Source: Bacillota bacterium
GTDB taxonomy: Bacteria; Bacillota; Clostridia; Christensenellales; CAG-138
Length of the DNA: 13,394 nucleotides
Assembly (NCBI GenBank): GCA_023409435.1
Contig: JAEYHP010000161.1
Span: 1 to 13,394 of the forward strand
Direction: 5' to 3'
The position numbers were made by a program, and so were the translations under genes. The notes under the pieces were generated by a model. The model was given only the letters and a program-made list of their open reading frames with translations. It did no database searches and was not told the DNA's origin. Within the stretch, counting starts at the first letter, position 1; each line of letters opens with the position of its first letter. Shown in pieces: positions 7,799 to 13,394 of this stretch.

Positions 7799-7834
7799 GC
7801 AGAAGGGCAATGGTGTTGCCCTTCTGCTTTTGTT
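7799..7834 (+). terminator. Strong intrinsic terminator after the cargo operon
   Basis: A perfect 12-bp stem, GCAGAAGGGCAA (7799-7810) pairing with TTGCCCTTCTGC (7816-7827), closes a five-base loop TGGTG and is followed by TTTTGTT (7828-7834). This is a textbook plus-strand rho-independent terminator. It ends the glycosylation transcript and lies 40 bases before the recombinase start. The recombinase therefore needs its own promoter or readthrough past this hairpin. Confidence 0.92.
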
Positions 7835-7857
7835 AAGGAAATCTAATATTAGGGGAG

Positions 7858-7864
7858 AAGGTGA
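7858..7864 (+). promoter_or_regulatory. Ribosome binding site fixing the TTG start of the recombinase
   Basis: AAGGTGA, within AGGGGAGAAGGTGAATC, pairs well with the 16S 3' end. It sits nine bases upstream of TTG 7874. A TGA in the recombinase frame at 7862-7864 rules out any start further upstream, and the next in-frame methionine lies inside the catalytic domain. A strong site with a weak TTG start suggests tuned expression. Confidence 0.75.
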
Positions 7865-7873
7865 ATCATCCCT

Positions 7874-9496
7874 TTGAAATTTTTTATCTACAGCCGAAAA
7901 TCCGTCTATACCGGCAAAGGCGAAAGTATTGAGAACCAAATAGAAATGTGCAGGCAATATATCTTTTCTAAGTTCTCCGGCTCTGCTGATGCCAATATAA
8001 CGATATACGAGGATGAGGGTTTCTCAGCAAAGAATACGGACAGACCGCAATTTCTGCAAATGCTCCGGGACATCAAGGCCAAGAAGCCTGATTATATTGT
8101 TTGCTATCGGCTTGACCGCATCAGCCGTAATGTGAGCGATTTCTCCGTATTGATTGAGGATCTGAACGAGCGGGAAATTTCTTTTTTGTGTGTGAAAGAG
8201 GAGTTTGATACCTCCAAGCCGATGGGCAAAGCCATGATGTATATTGCCAGCGTTTTTGCCCAACTGGAGCGGGAAACCATTGCGGAGCGCGTGCGTGATA
8301 ACATGCTTATGCTGGCAAGAACAGGGCGTTGGCTTGGCGGCACCACTCCTACGGGCTTTTTATCGGAGAAGACACAGGAACTCATGATTGACGGCAAAAC
8401 GAAGATGTCCTGCAAGCTGAAAACCGACCCTGATGAAATTGCCGTTGTCAAAACCATGTTTGAAAAGTTTCTTGAACTTAAAACGGTTTCGGGAGTGGGA
8501 AGATACCTTATTCGGCAGAATATTACCTCTCGTTCAGGGAAGTATTATTCGTTGCTTGGCATTAAGGATATTTTGCAGAACCCGGTTTATTGCATAGCGG
8601 ACACAGACGCGATGCAATATTTTACAAAATTAAATGCCGACGTTTGCTTTGAAGAGAAGGATTGTTCGGAGAAGCTGGGCCTGCTTTCCTACAACAAAAG
8701 AGATTACAAGAAAAAGCATGCGCCTCGCCAGCCTGTAGAAAGATGGATTATCGCCATAGGAAAACACAAGGGGATTATCCCTGGGAAGCAGTGGGTTTCC
8801 GTGCAGGCTATTCTGGAAGAGAATAAACCGGATGGGAAGAGACCCGCAAAGATGCACAATGAGTATTCGCTGCTGTCCGGACTGATCTTTTGCTCAAAAT
8901 GCGGCAGCAGGATGTTTGCAAAGGCCCGCCACAAAAAAGGCTCAAGCGGTTTATTTGATTATATGTGTCACAACAAACTGCGCGGTGGCGCCAAAATATG
9001 TAATTCCCAAAACCTGAATGGCCAGCAGACGGATGATATGGTTTGCGAGGCCCTCATGGACTATACACGGGAGGATTCACAAATATATCTGCTTCTTGAG
9101 AAATTAAAAAGGGATATTGAGCAAAGATCCCAATCCAGCCCTGTTGAGAATATTGAAGCCCGGGTGAAAAAGCATCAGGACGAAATAGGTAATTTAATTC
9201 ATACGTTGTCACAGAACAAGCTGGAGGCCGTCTCTGTGCAGCATATCAATGCAAGGCTGGTAGAATTGGATGAGGCTTTGAAGCAAGCTGAAATAGAACG
9301 CGAGCGCTTGCAAAAGGATATGGAGACTGTCTCCGACTCGGAAGTACAATTGGACATGATAGCGCAGACGCTCTCCAGCTTAAAAAATAATTTTGAGATA
9401 CTAAGTATTCATGAAAAACGAACACTGATAAAGCTATTGGTCAAGAAAATAGAATGGGATAGCAAAGACCTTCATATTTTTCTTGATGGCGGGTAG
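7874..9496 (+). CDS. Large serine recombinase (integrase) of the element
   Basis: This 540-residue site-specific recombinase is the presumed integrase and excisionase catalyst of the element. The resolvase-type catalytic domain has IYSRKS at 5-10 (R8 and nucleophile S10), EDEGFSAKNTDRPQF (46-60), YRLDRISRN (78-86) and AQLERETIAERVRDNM (129-144). A recombinase domain follows. A zinc ribbon has C340, C343, C365 and C376 (CSKC...C...C). A charged coiled-coil stretch and a C-terminal helix complete the usual large-serine-recombinase layout. No ATG fits: TTG 7874 is preceded by AAGGTGA (7858-7864), an excellent Shine-Dalgarno match nine bases away, so I take TTG as the start. All catalytic landmarks are present, so it looks active. 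Its stop is 78 bases from the attR core, and its reading phase equals that of the feoB remainder. Confidence 0.95.
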   Translation: MKFFIYSRKSVYTGKGESIENQIEMCRQYIFSKFSGSADANITIYEDEGFSAKNTDRPQFLQMLRDIKAKKPDYIVCYRLDRISRNVSDFSVLIEDLNEREISFLCVKEEFDTSKPMGKAMMYIASVFAQLERETIAERVRDNMLMLARTGRWLGGTTPTGFLSEKTQELMIDGKTKMSCKLKTDPDEIAVVKTMFEKFLELKTVSGVGRYLIRQNITSRSGKYYSLLGIKDILQNPVYCIADTDAMQYFTKLNADVCFEEKDCSEKLGLLSYNKRDYKKKHAPRQPVERWIIAIGKHKGIIPGKQWVSVQAILEENKPDGKRPAKMHNEYSLLSGLIFCSKCGSRMFAKARHKKGSSGLFDYMCHNKLRGGAKICNSQNLNGQQTDDMVCEALMDYTREDSQIYLLLEKLKRDIEQRSQSSPVENIEARVKKHQDEIGNLIHTLSQNKLEAVSVQHINARLVELDEALKQAEIERERLQKDMETVSDSEVQLDMIAQTLSSLKNNFEILSIHEKRTLIKLLVKKIEWDSKDLHIFLDGG

Positions 9497-9550
9497 GGGC
9501 CTGTCAGCGGCCTACTCGCCGTTAGCGCCAAAAGGTGTAGTCGAGGCAAG

Positions 9551-9600
9551 GTTGCCCTTTGGGATGGTGGCGCATTTCCAACGCTCATCGCAATCCTCAC
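9551..9600. other. attR: attR, right attachment junction of the element
   Basis: The element arm 9551-9574 (GTTGCCCTTTGGGATGGT...GCA) is followed by the shared core TTTCC (9575-9579) and then FeoB codons (CCA ACG CTC ATC). The arm is an imperfect inverted copy of 73-92 at the left end. Joined, the two arms give a symmetric attP of about 49 bp whose dyad centre falls on the first two T residues of the core. This suggests TT as the crossover dinucleotide (inference). Confidence 0.85.
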
Positions 9601-10309
9601 CATATTCTTTGTGGGCACCGCCGCCCGTCCGGGGGACGGCGCGGTTGCGGCGCTGCTGCTTACGGCCATCATCGCGCTGGGCGTGGCCGCAACGTTCCTT
9701 TCCTCATGGCTGCTGTCCAAGACCATATTAAAGGGCGAGCCCTCCGCGTTCACGCTGGAGCTTCCACCGTTTCGCAAACCGCAGATCGGTAAGGTGATTG
9801 TCCGCTCCATATTCGATCGCACGCTGTTTGTGTTAAGCCGCGCGGTAGCAATCGCAGCGCCTGCAGGGCTTGTAATCTGGATACTCGCCAATGTACAAGT
9901 CGGCGGCCTTACCCTGCTTGCCCACGGCACGGCGTTCCTGGACCCGTTCGCGCGCTTCTTCGGGCTGGATGGCGTGATCTTGATGGCATTCATACTAGGC
10001 CTGCCCGCAAATGAAATCGTTATCCCCATCATACTGATGACGTATCTGTCCCAGGGAAGCTTACTGGAATTCGATTCATTATCTTCGCTCTTTCATTTGC
10101 TTGCCCAAAACGGATGGACATGGGTGACCGCCGTCTGCGTGGTGCTGTTCTGCCTGATGCATTGGCCCTGTTCGACGACGCTTTTGACCATAAAAAAAGA
10201 AACCGGCAGCCTCAAGTGGATGGTGGTCGCTTTCCTGCTTCCTACCGTATTCGGTTTTGCCGCCTGCGCATTGGTTGCGAATTTGGCGCGGCTGTTCGGC
10301 CTTGCATAG
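9575..10309 (+). pseudogene. feoB: FeoB ferrous iron transporter, downstream part
   Basis: The frame continues FeoB from FPTLIAILTIFFVGTAARPG to the native C-terminus LARLFGLA. It includes the conserved LKGEPSAFTLELPPFRKPQ segment (E. coli: RGEATPFVMELPVYHVP), the GLVIWILANV and LGLPANEIVIPII membrane/gate segments, and LMHWPCSTTLLTIKKETGSLKW near the end. It holds about six hydrophobic segments. In the integrated state it has lost its promoter and start. The earliest usable start is GTG 9611, without a clear ribosome binding site. The frame is open all the way back to the recombinase TAG (9494-9496), so it is in phase with the recombinase. It may be co-transcribed from the recombinase promoter, but alone it lacks the GTPase domain and cannot be a working transporter. 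Confidence 0.93.
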
Positions 10310-10333
10310 GGTCATTATGGGCAATCATGCTGC

Positions 10334-10435
10334 AAGAAGGTGCTGGGCTATGAGCTGCCCGTGGTCTATGGTGGCGGCCTTAAGGAAGAAAACGCGCATG
10401 AGATCGCAGGGTGTACTACCGGAGCCGGAAAATGA
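10334..10435 (+). pseudogene. Fragment resembling the C-terminal region of a triose-phosphate isomerase
   Basis: The frame reads KKVLGYELPVVYGGG followed by LKEENAHEIAG. This resembles the phosphate-binding loop of triose-phosphate isomerase (YGGSVKPENA in classical enzymes, YGGGLKEENA in some clostridial relatives). Neither the upstream two-thirds of the barrel nor the usual DGGLVALT-like continuation is present; the frame ends at TGA after an unrelated GCTTGAGK. I read it as a deletion remnant. The match is short, so the family call is tentative. Confidence 0.5.
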
Positions 10436-10508
10436 CGCCGCGGCGGGCAGCGCCACAGCTGTAAAATGAAACCCCTGAAAATAAAGCGCTGGCATTGTAA
10501 ATAGGGAT

Positions 10509-10546
10509 AATACACCCATCAACCCGTAAGGGAGGATGGGTGTATT
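10509..10546. terminator. Perfect 12-bp inverted repeat, possible bidirectional terminator
   Basis: AATACACCCATC (10509-10520) pairs exactly with GATGGGTGTATT (10535-10546). Inside the 14-base loop CCC (10523-10525) can pair with GGG (10530-10532), extending the hairpin. No long T tract follows on either strand, but the AT-rich stem ends supply a few T residues both ways. It could be a weak bidirectional terminator or a transcript-stabilising hairpin left from the former operon. Confidence 0.5.
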
Positions 10547-10666
10547 GCTATGCAGCGTGGCCGTTGAAGGGCCTGCGTGTGTTCCGGATATGACGGATTT
10601 TGATTGAATTTGCCCCTGTGTTACGATACAAATGGTAGTCTTGTCTAAAATTTGGAGAATCTCATT

Positions 10667-11143
10667 ATGTTTGCTGCCGAACGACGCAAGAAGATCAAGG
10701 AAATTATGCTCGAATATAAGCACGTGGATATGAACACGCTTTGTTCGCTCCTGGATGTTTCGCTTGCGACCGTGCGCAGGGATCTTGACCAGCTGAGCGA
10801 AGAAGGGTTTCTGCAAAAAGAGCACGGCGGCGTGATCCTCATTGAAAACGAAACGGTGCGCATTCCCAGCTTCGGGCATGCGGGTGATAGCAACCTTCAC
10901 GTGTATGTCTGCCGGGATAAGCGCAGTGAAGTGGAATGGAGGCAGGTGCTTAACGCGGCCTTTGAGCGGATGTACCGCAAGGCAAGGGAACTAAACGGCC
11001 TGGTTTCAGGCGAACACGGCATAGGCTATGCAAAAAAACGATATATGGCGGAAACCTTTGAGAACGGGCAATTGGAGTTAATGTGCGGCATAAAGCGGGT
11101 ATTTGACCCCAATGGCATTCTGAATCCGGGGAAATTATTCTGA
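10667..11143 (+). CDS. Chimeric ORF: DeoR-type helix-turn-helix fused to the C-terminus of a GlcD-type oxidase
   Basis: Residues 1-62 are the N-terminal DNA-binding domain of a DeoR-family regulator: FAAERRKKIKEIM, then VDMNTLCSLLDVSLATVRRDLDQLSEEG and KEHGGV. Residues about 66-158 are the C-terminal end of an FAD-linked glycolate/D-lactate oxidase (GlcD family): FGHAGDSNLHV, GLVSGEHGIGYAKKRYM and IKRVFDPNGILNPGKLF. DeoR proteins are normally about 250 residues and GlcD about 460, so the ORF appears to be an in-frame deletion fusion missing the regulator's sensor domain and the oxidase's FAD domain. ATG 10667 has TGGAGAA (10653-10659) upstream, so it may well be translated; an in-frame TTG at 10652 is less likely. 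Oxidase activity is not possible. DNA binding without an effector domain is conceivable. Confidence 0.85.
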   Translation: MFAAERRKKIKEIMLEYKHVDMNTLCSLLDVSLATVRRDLDQLSEEGFLQKEHGGVILIENETVRIPSFGHAGDSNLHVYVCRDKRSEVEWRQVLNAAFERMYRKARELNGLVSGEHGIGYAKKRYMAETFENGQLELMCGIKRVFDPNGILNPGKLF

Positions 11144-11221
11144 ACGGCCCATAGGCCTAAAGGAGCCCAAATGGGATTGCCAATGAGAATCGTTGGAGCA
11201 TAGCGACAGGAATATAGCCCG
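11144..11221. other. Convergent gap with a truncated gene start
   Basis: Between the chimera and rsmA lies AAAGGAG (11159-11165) followed by ATG 11171 and ten codons reading MGLPMRIVGA to TAG 11201-11203. The good ribosome binding site just after the oxidase stop suggests the 5' end of another gene of the lost operon. No convincing terminator serves either convergent gene; only a short GGCC-CATA-GGCC palindrome is seen. Confidence 0.35.
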
Positions 11222-12082
11222 TCAAGAAGAAACCGAGACTTGTTTTGAAAGAGTACGGAACAAGCTGAGCAGCGCCTCCGGTTCCAGCGCCTCTGCACGG
11301 ACGTTCTCGGGCAGATTGGCGTCCTGCAAAGCTTTCCGTATGGTTTCACGCGAATACCCTGCAGAAAGCAGGTTATTGAGCAGCGTTTTTCTTCGCATGG
11401 CGAAAGCATTCTGCAAGAACGGTAAAAATCCTTCCGGCAGCGGAGCGTCTTTTGCAGCAAGGCATACCACGGCGGAATGCACATCCGGCTGCGGATAATA
11501 GGCGGAAGGGGGAAGTTTAATAACCTCCTCCACTTTATAGCCGCATTGTGCGGCCACTGTCAGCGGGCCGTAGACGCGGTCGTTTGGTTTGGCGAAAAAG
11601 CGCTCCGCCGCTTCCTGCTGCAGCATTAAAGTCATGCTTGTGATGGGCAGGGGGCATTTTAACAGCATCAGCACTATGGGCGTTGTGATATAGTAGGGCA
11701 AATTTCCCGCAACGGCGAGCGGCCCGCCGCCTAACATTTGATATAGCGCGGCGATATCGGTTTTGAGGATATCCCCCTCCACAAGGATCAGCCGCGGGGA
11801 GGAGAGCGTTTCCTGCAACACGCGTACCATGGCGGCGTCCTTTTCCACGGCGGCCACCGCTTTTGCGCGCGTAAGCAGGCCTTCCGTCAGCGCGCCTAAG
11901 CCCGGGCCGATCTCCAGTACCGGAAGATCATCCACCTGCATCGCGTCAATCAGAGCGTCGCGCACGGCTTCATCCGCCAAAAAATTCTGCCCCAGCCCCT
12001 TGTTGGGCGTGAGGCCGAAGCGGATAAGCCGTTCCTTGATGCCCGCGGGCGAGCATAGCGGGGATGTAAATGTTGCGCTCAT
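11222..12082 (-). CDS. rsmA: 16S rRNA adenine(1518/1519)-N6-dimethyltransferase
   Basis: RsmA (KsgA) dimethylates two adjacent adenines in the 3'-terminal helix of 16S rRNA during small-subunit assembly, using S-adenosylmethionine. The protein is 286 residues, a normal length. It has the family start GLTPNKGLGQNFL (23-35), SAM motif I EIGPGLG (57-63), EGDIL (102-106) and the catalytic NLPY (127-130). The C-terminal helical RNA-binding domain includes AFAMRRKTLLNNL. ATG 12082 is chosen because the conserved family N-terminus follows it directly and it overlaps the upstream TGA as ATGA, indicating translational coupling. An in-frame start at 12130 would add 16 unrelated residues. No separate ribosome binding site is visible. 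Clostridial and Bacillus genomes often place this gene near yabE. Confidence 0.96.
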   Translation of the reverse strand: MSATFTSPLCSPAGIKERLIRFGLTPNKGLGQNFLADEAVRDALIDAMQVDDLPVLEIGPGLGALTEGLLTRAKAVAAVEKDAAMVRVLQETLSSPRLILVEGDILKTDIAALYQMLGGGPLAVAGNLPYYITTPIVLMLLKCPLPITSMTLMLQQEAAERFFAKPNDRVYGPLTVAAQCGYKVEEVIKLPPSAYYPQPDVHSAVVCLAAKDAPLPEGFLPFLQNAFAMRRKTLLNNLLSAGYSRETIRKALQDANLPENVRAEALEPEALLSLFRTLSKQVSVSS

Positions 12083-13392
12083 TTTAAAATATAGATGGTG
12101 ACGTTGCGCTTGCGTCCCCATTTTTTGCATTCTTTTTCCGTTTCCATAAACAGATCGATCTGGTTCTTGTTGCCTCCGTCCTCATGGCGGAACGCGCCGG
12201 TATCCTGCGCGGTGCAGTACCCATAGCCGGGAATATACAGCTTTGTTCCGTAGGGGATGATGTTGGGGTTGACGGCCACATATCCTACCCTGGGGTGCCG
12301 CCCCGTCGCGGTGCGGTTGCCGGTATGCGTATAGGCGGTGACCTCTACGGCCACCACGGTCTCTTTGATTTGGTCCTTCGTTGGCTTGGGCTTCCAGACG
12401 CGGGTATCGCCGGTCAGGCTGGTCTGATACCGGATCTTGGTGCCAACAATCTTGACCTCGTCCACGGCCTCCTTGAGTATGATCTGGTTCATAATCTCGC
12501 GGGAAGAAAGCACCCCGTCCCGGTAGACGATGCGCCGGACGGTGCGCTTTTCGCCGTCTGCGCCTTCGGTTACGACTTTATCGTTGCCGATGTAGATCTC
12601 GTCGTCCTTGATGATCTCCTCGTCGAATTCGATTACCTCGTCCACCGTCATGTATTCGGTCTTTACGTCAATATGCCTTATCAGCATGCCCGGCTCGACG
12701 TCCGCGTAGGGGAGGGCGGTCAGCTCGTCGCCCGCGTCGTATTTTATGCCCGCAAGGATAAGTGCTGTGCCCACGCTGCCTTCGCGCATCTGCAAAACGG
12801 ATACCTGCCCGCCCGAGGAAACCGCAACCGGGAAAGAGGACGTAATCGTAACTTCCATATTGGGGAGAAGCGCTGACGTTGGCTCGTAGTCCATCACGTC
12901 GCCGTCTTTGAGTACAATGCCGTTGCTAGCTAGCATCTCCTCCACAGTCTGCGCCTTTGTGAGGATATTATGGGTTTGCCCGTTTACATACACGGTTACG
13001 GGGATAGAGGTATCGCTGTAAACAAGCGCCCAATCTAAAAAGAGTGACGACGCGGCTGCCCCAACCAGCAGCGATATCGTCACAATACGCTGGGCGTGGA
13101 TGCTCAGTACGGAGGATATGACCGGCGCGCGGCTCACCCGCAGCTTAGGCGCTATTTCCGGCGCTGCCCCGTCGGCCGTCAGCTCCATGGGAGCAAAGGT
13201 TCGAGGAATTGGTTTGCGCTTTTGAAGCAGGAGTGAAAGCGCGTGGAACGGGAGCAGCAGCGCGTGCAGCAAAAACGCCCCGGTCGCAGCAAATGCGGAA
13301 CGGATTTTATTGAAAAATCCGCCCGATGCGATTTGATGCGGGTAACGCCGGCGCGGCGGGAGATAACTCTGCCGCTTACGGGCTCTGCGCAT
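12079..13392 (-). CDS. YabE-like cell-wall protein with DUF348, G5 and 3D domains
   Basis: This 437-residue protein is predicted to be anchored and exported, with peptidoglycan-hydrolase features. A long basic N-terminus is followed by a hydrophobic stretch (about 36-57) and a likely signal anchor or transmembrane segment (about 102-125). Outside the cell, DUF348 modules occupy about 130-240, a G5 domain about 243-322 and a 3D domain about 368-436. The 3D domain has NPNIIPYGTKLYIPGYG, AQDTGAF and NQIDLF, with its conserved aspartates. 3D domains share a fold with MltA lytic transglycosylases, so cleavage of peptidoglycan glycan strands is likely; Rpf-like resuscitation factors and YabE/YocH are relatives. 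The start (13392) is two bases from the window edge, so its ribosome binding site is unseen and a longer protein is possible. It overlaps rsmA by four bases. Confidence 0.9.
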   Translation of the reverse strand: MRRARKRQSYLPPRRRYPHQIASGGFFNKIRSAFAATGAFLLHALLLPFHALSLLLQKRKPIPRTFAPMELTADGAAPEIAPKLRVSRAPVISSVLSIHAQRIVTISLLVGAAASSLFLDWALVYSDTSIPVTVYVNGQTHNILTKAQTVEEMLASNGIVLKDGDVMDYEPTSALLPNMEVTITSSFPVAVSSGGQVSVLQMREGSVGTALILAGIKYDAGDELTALPYADVEPGMLIRHIDVKTEYMTVDEVIEFDEEIIKDDEIYIGNDKVVTEGADGEKRTVRRIVYRDGVLSSREIMNQIILKEAVDEVKIVGTKIRYQTSLTGDTRVWKPKPTKDQIKETVVAVEVTAYTHTGNRTATGRHPRVGYVAVNPNIIPYGTKLYIPGYGYCTAQDTGAFRHEDGGNKNQIDLFMETEKECKKWGRKRNVTIYILK

Positions 13393-13394
13393 AT

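Larger units (their letters stand above)
68..9579 (+). mobile_element. Serine-recombinase integrative element carrying a glycosylation cassette, inserted in feoB
   Basis: The element is bounded by TTTCC at 68-72 and 9575-9579 (offset 9507 bp). Removing one copy and everything between restores an open FeoB frame across the join. It carries one large serine recombinase near the right end, reading the same way as feoB, six sugar-transfer and modification genes, a small unidentified ORF near the left end, and a strong terminator between cargo and recombinase. There is no relaxase, type IV secretion, replication or phage structural gene, so it is either a minimal integrate-and-excise island or the remnant of a larger conjugative element or prophage. 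No transposase or terminal inverted repeat of the insertion-sequence kind is present. Its boundaries are well supported; its present mobility is not shown. Confidence 0.9.
10310..10666. other. Gene-poor stretch with deletion scars between feoB and the DeoR fusion
   Basis: This stretch of about 350 bases has no intact gene. It holds a triose-phosphate isomerase-like fragment (10334-10435), a perfect inverted repeat (10509-10546) and a possible promoter for the next ORF: TTGATT at 10600-10605, 16 bases, TACGAT at 10622-10627. The pieces look like leftovers of a longer sugar-metabolism locus. Confidence 0.5.

Noticed and set aside
68..9579. TTTCC repeats read as the target-site duplication of a transposon
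   Set aside because: No transposase or insertion-sequence-type terminal repeats are present. The inverted arms fit an attP, and an intact serine recombinase lies at the end.
9483..9792. Two overlapping plus-strand frames across attR
   Set aside because: They are out of phase with FeoB, cover known coding sequence and have no motif support.
12184..12876. 230-codon plus-strand frame rich in Asp, Gly, Val and His
   Set aside because: It is the antisense shadow of the YabE-like gene, whose G5 and 3D domains are clear.
1..13394. CRISPR arrays, tRNA, rRNA or toxin-antitoxin genes
   Set aside because: I saw no regularly spaced repeats, tRNA-like cloverleaf or rRNA motifs, and no recognisable toxin-antitoxin pair.

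Overview
The window looks like chromosomal DNA from a Gram-positive anaerobe of the class Clostridia. The reasons are a YabE-like G5/3D cell-wall protein paired with rsmA (ksgA), as in Firmicutes, a ferrous-iron transporter gene feoB, strong AGGAGG-type ribosome binding sites, and a 'RKS..GKGES' large serine recombinase of the type common in Clostridia. The species cannot be named from this sequence.

The dominant feature is a 9.5-kb integrative element that splits feoB. FeoB coding sequence enters at the left edge and stops matching at base 72. The rest of FeoB resumes in the correct phase at base 9575. Both junctions carry TTTCC (68-72 and 9575-9579). Joining across it restores an uninterrupted FeoB frame reading ...CNGRF-PTLIAIL.... 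Joining the two element ends instead gives a dyad-symmetric site of about 49 bp, as expected of an attP for a large serine recombinase. The recombinase (7874-9496) lies just inside the right end.

The cargo is a tightly packed plus-strand operon (532-7583): an RfbF-type glucose-1-phosphate cytidylyltransferase, a GT2 glycosyltransferase, an FkbM-family methyltransferase with an N-terminal nucleotide-sugar-type Rossmann domain, a radical SAM protein with extra C-terminal cysteines, a second GT2 enzyme, and a 720-residue GT2 enzyme with a long helical, TPR-like C-terminus. Neighbouring genes overlap or are at most 22 bases apart. Together they look like a set that builds and attaches a modified sugar, most likely to a surface or flagellar protein (inference). 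No acceptor, flippase, polymerase, conjugation, replication or phage gene is visible. A strong intrinsic terminator (7799-7834) separates the cargo from the recombinase. A small minus-strand ORF (155-349) with a good ribosome binding site sits next to attL.

Downstream of feoB, bases 10310-11221 hold deletion scars: a fragment resembling a triose-phosphate isomerase C-terminal region, a perfect 12-bp inverted repeat, and an intact small ORF that fuses a DeoR-type helix-turn-helix in frame to the C-terminal end of a GlcD-type FAD oxidase. These look like the collapsed remains of a sugar-utilisation operon. From 11222 to the right edge the minus strand carries ordinary core genes, yabE-like then rsmA, overlapping by four bases.
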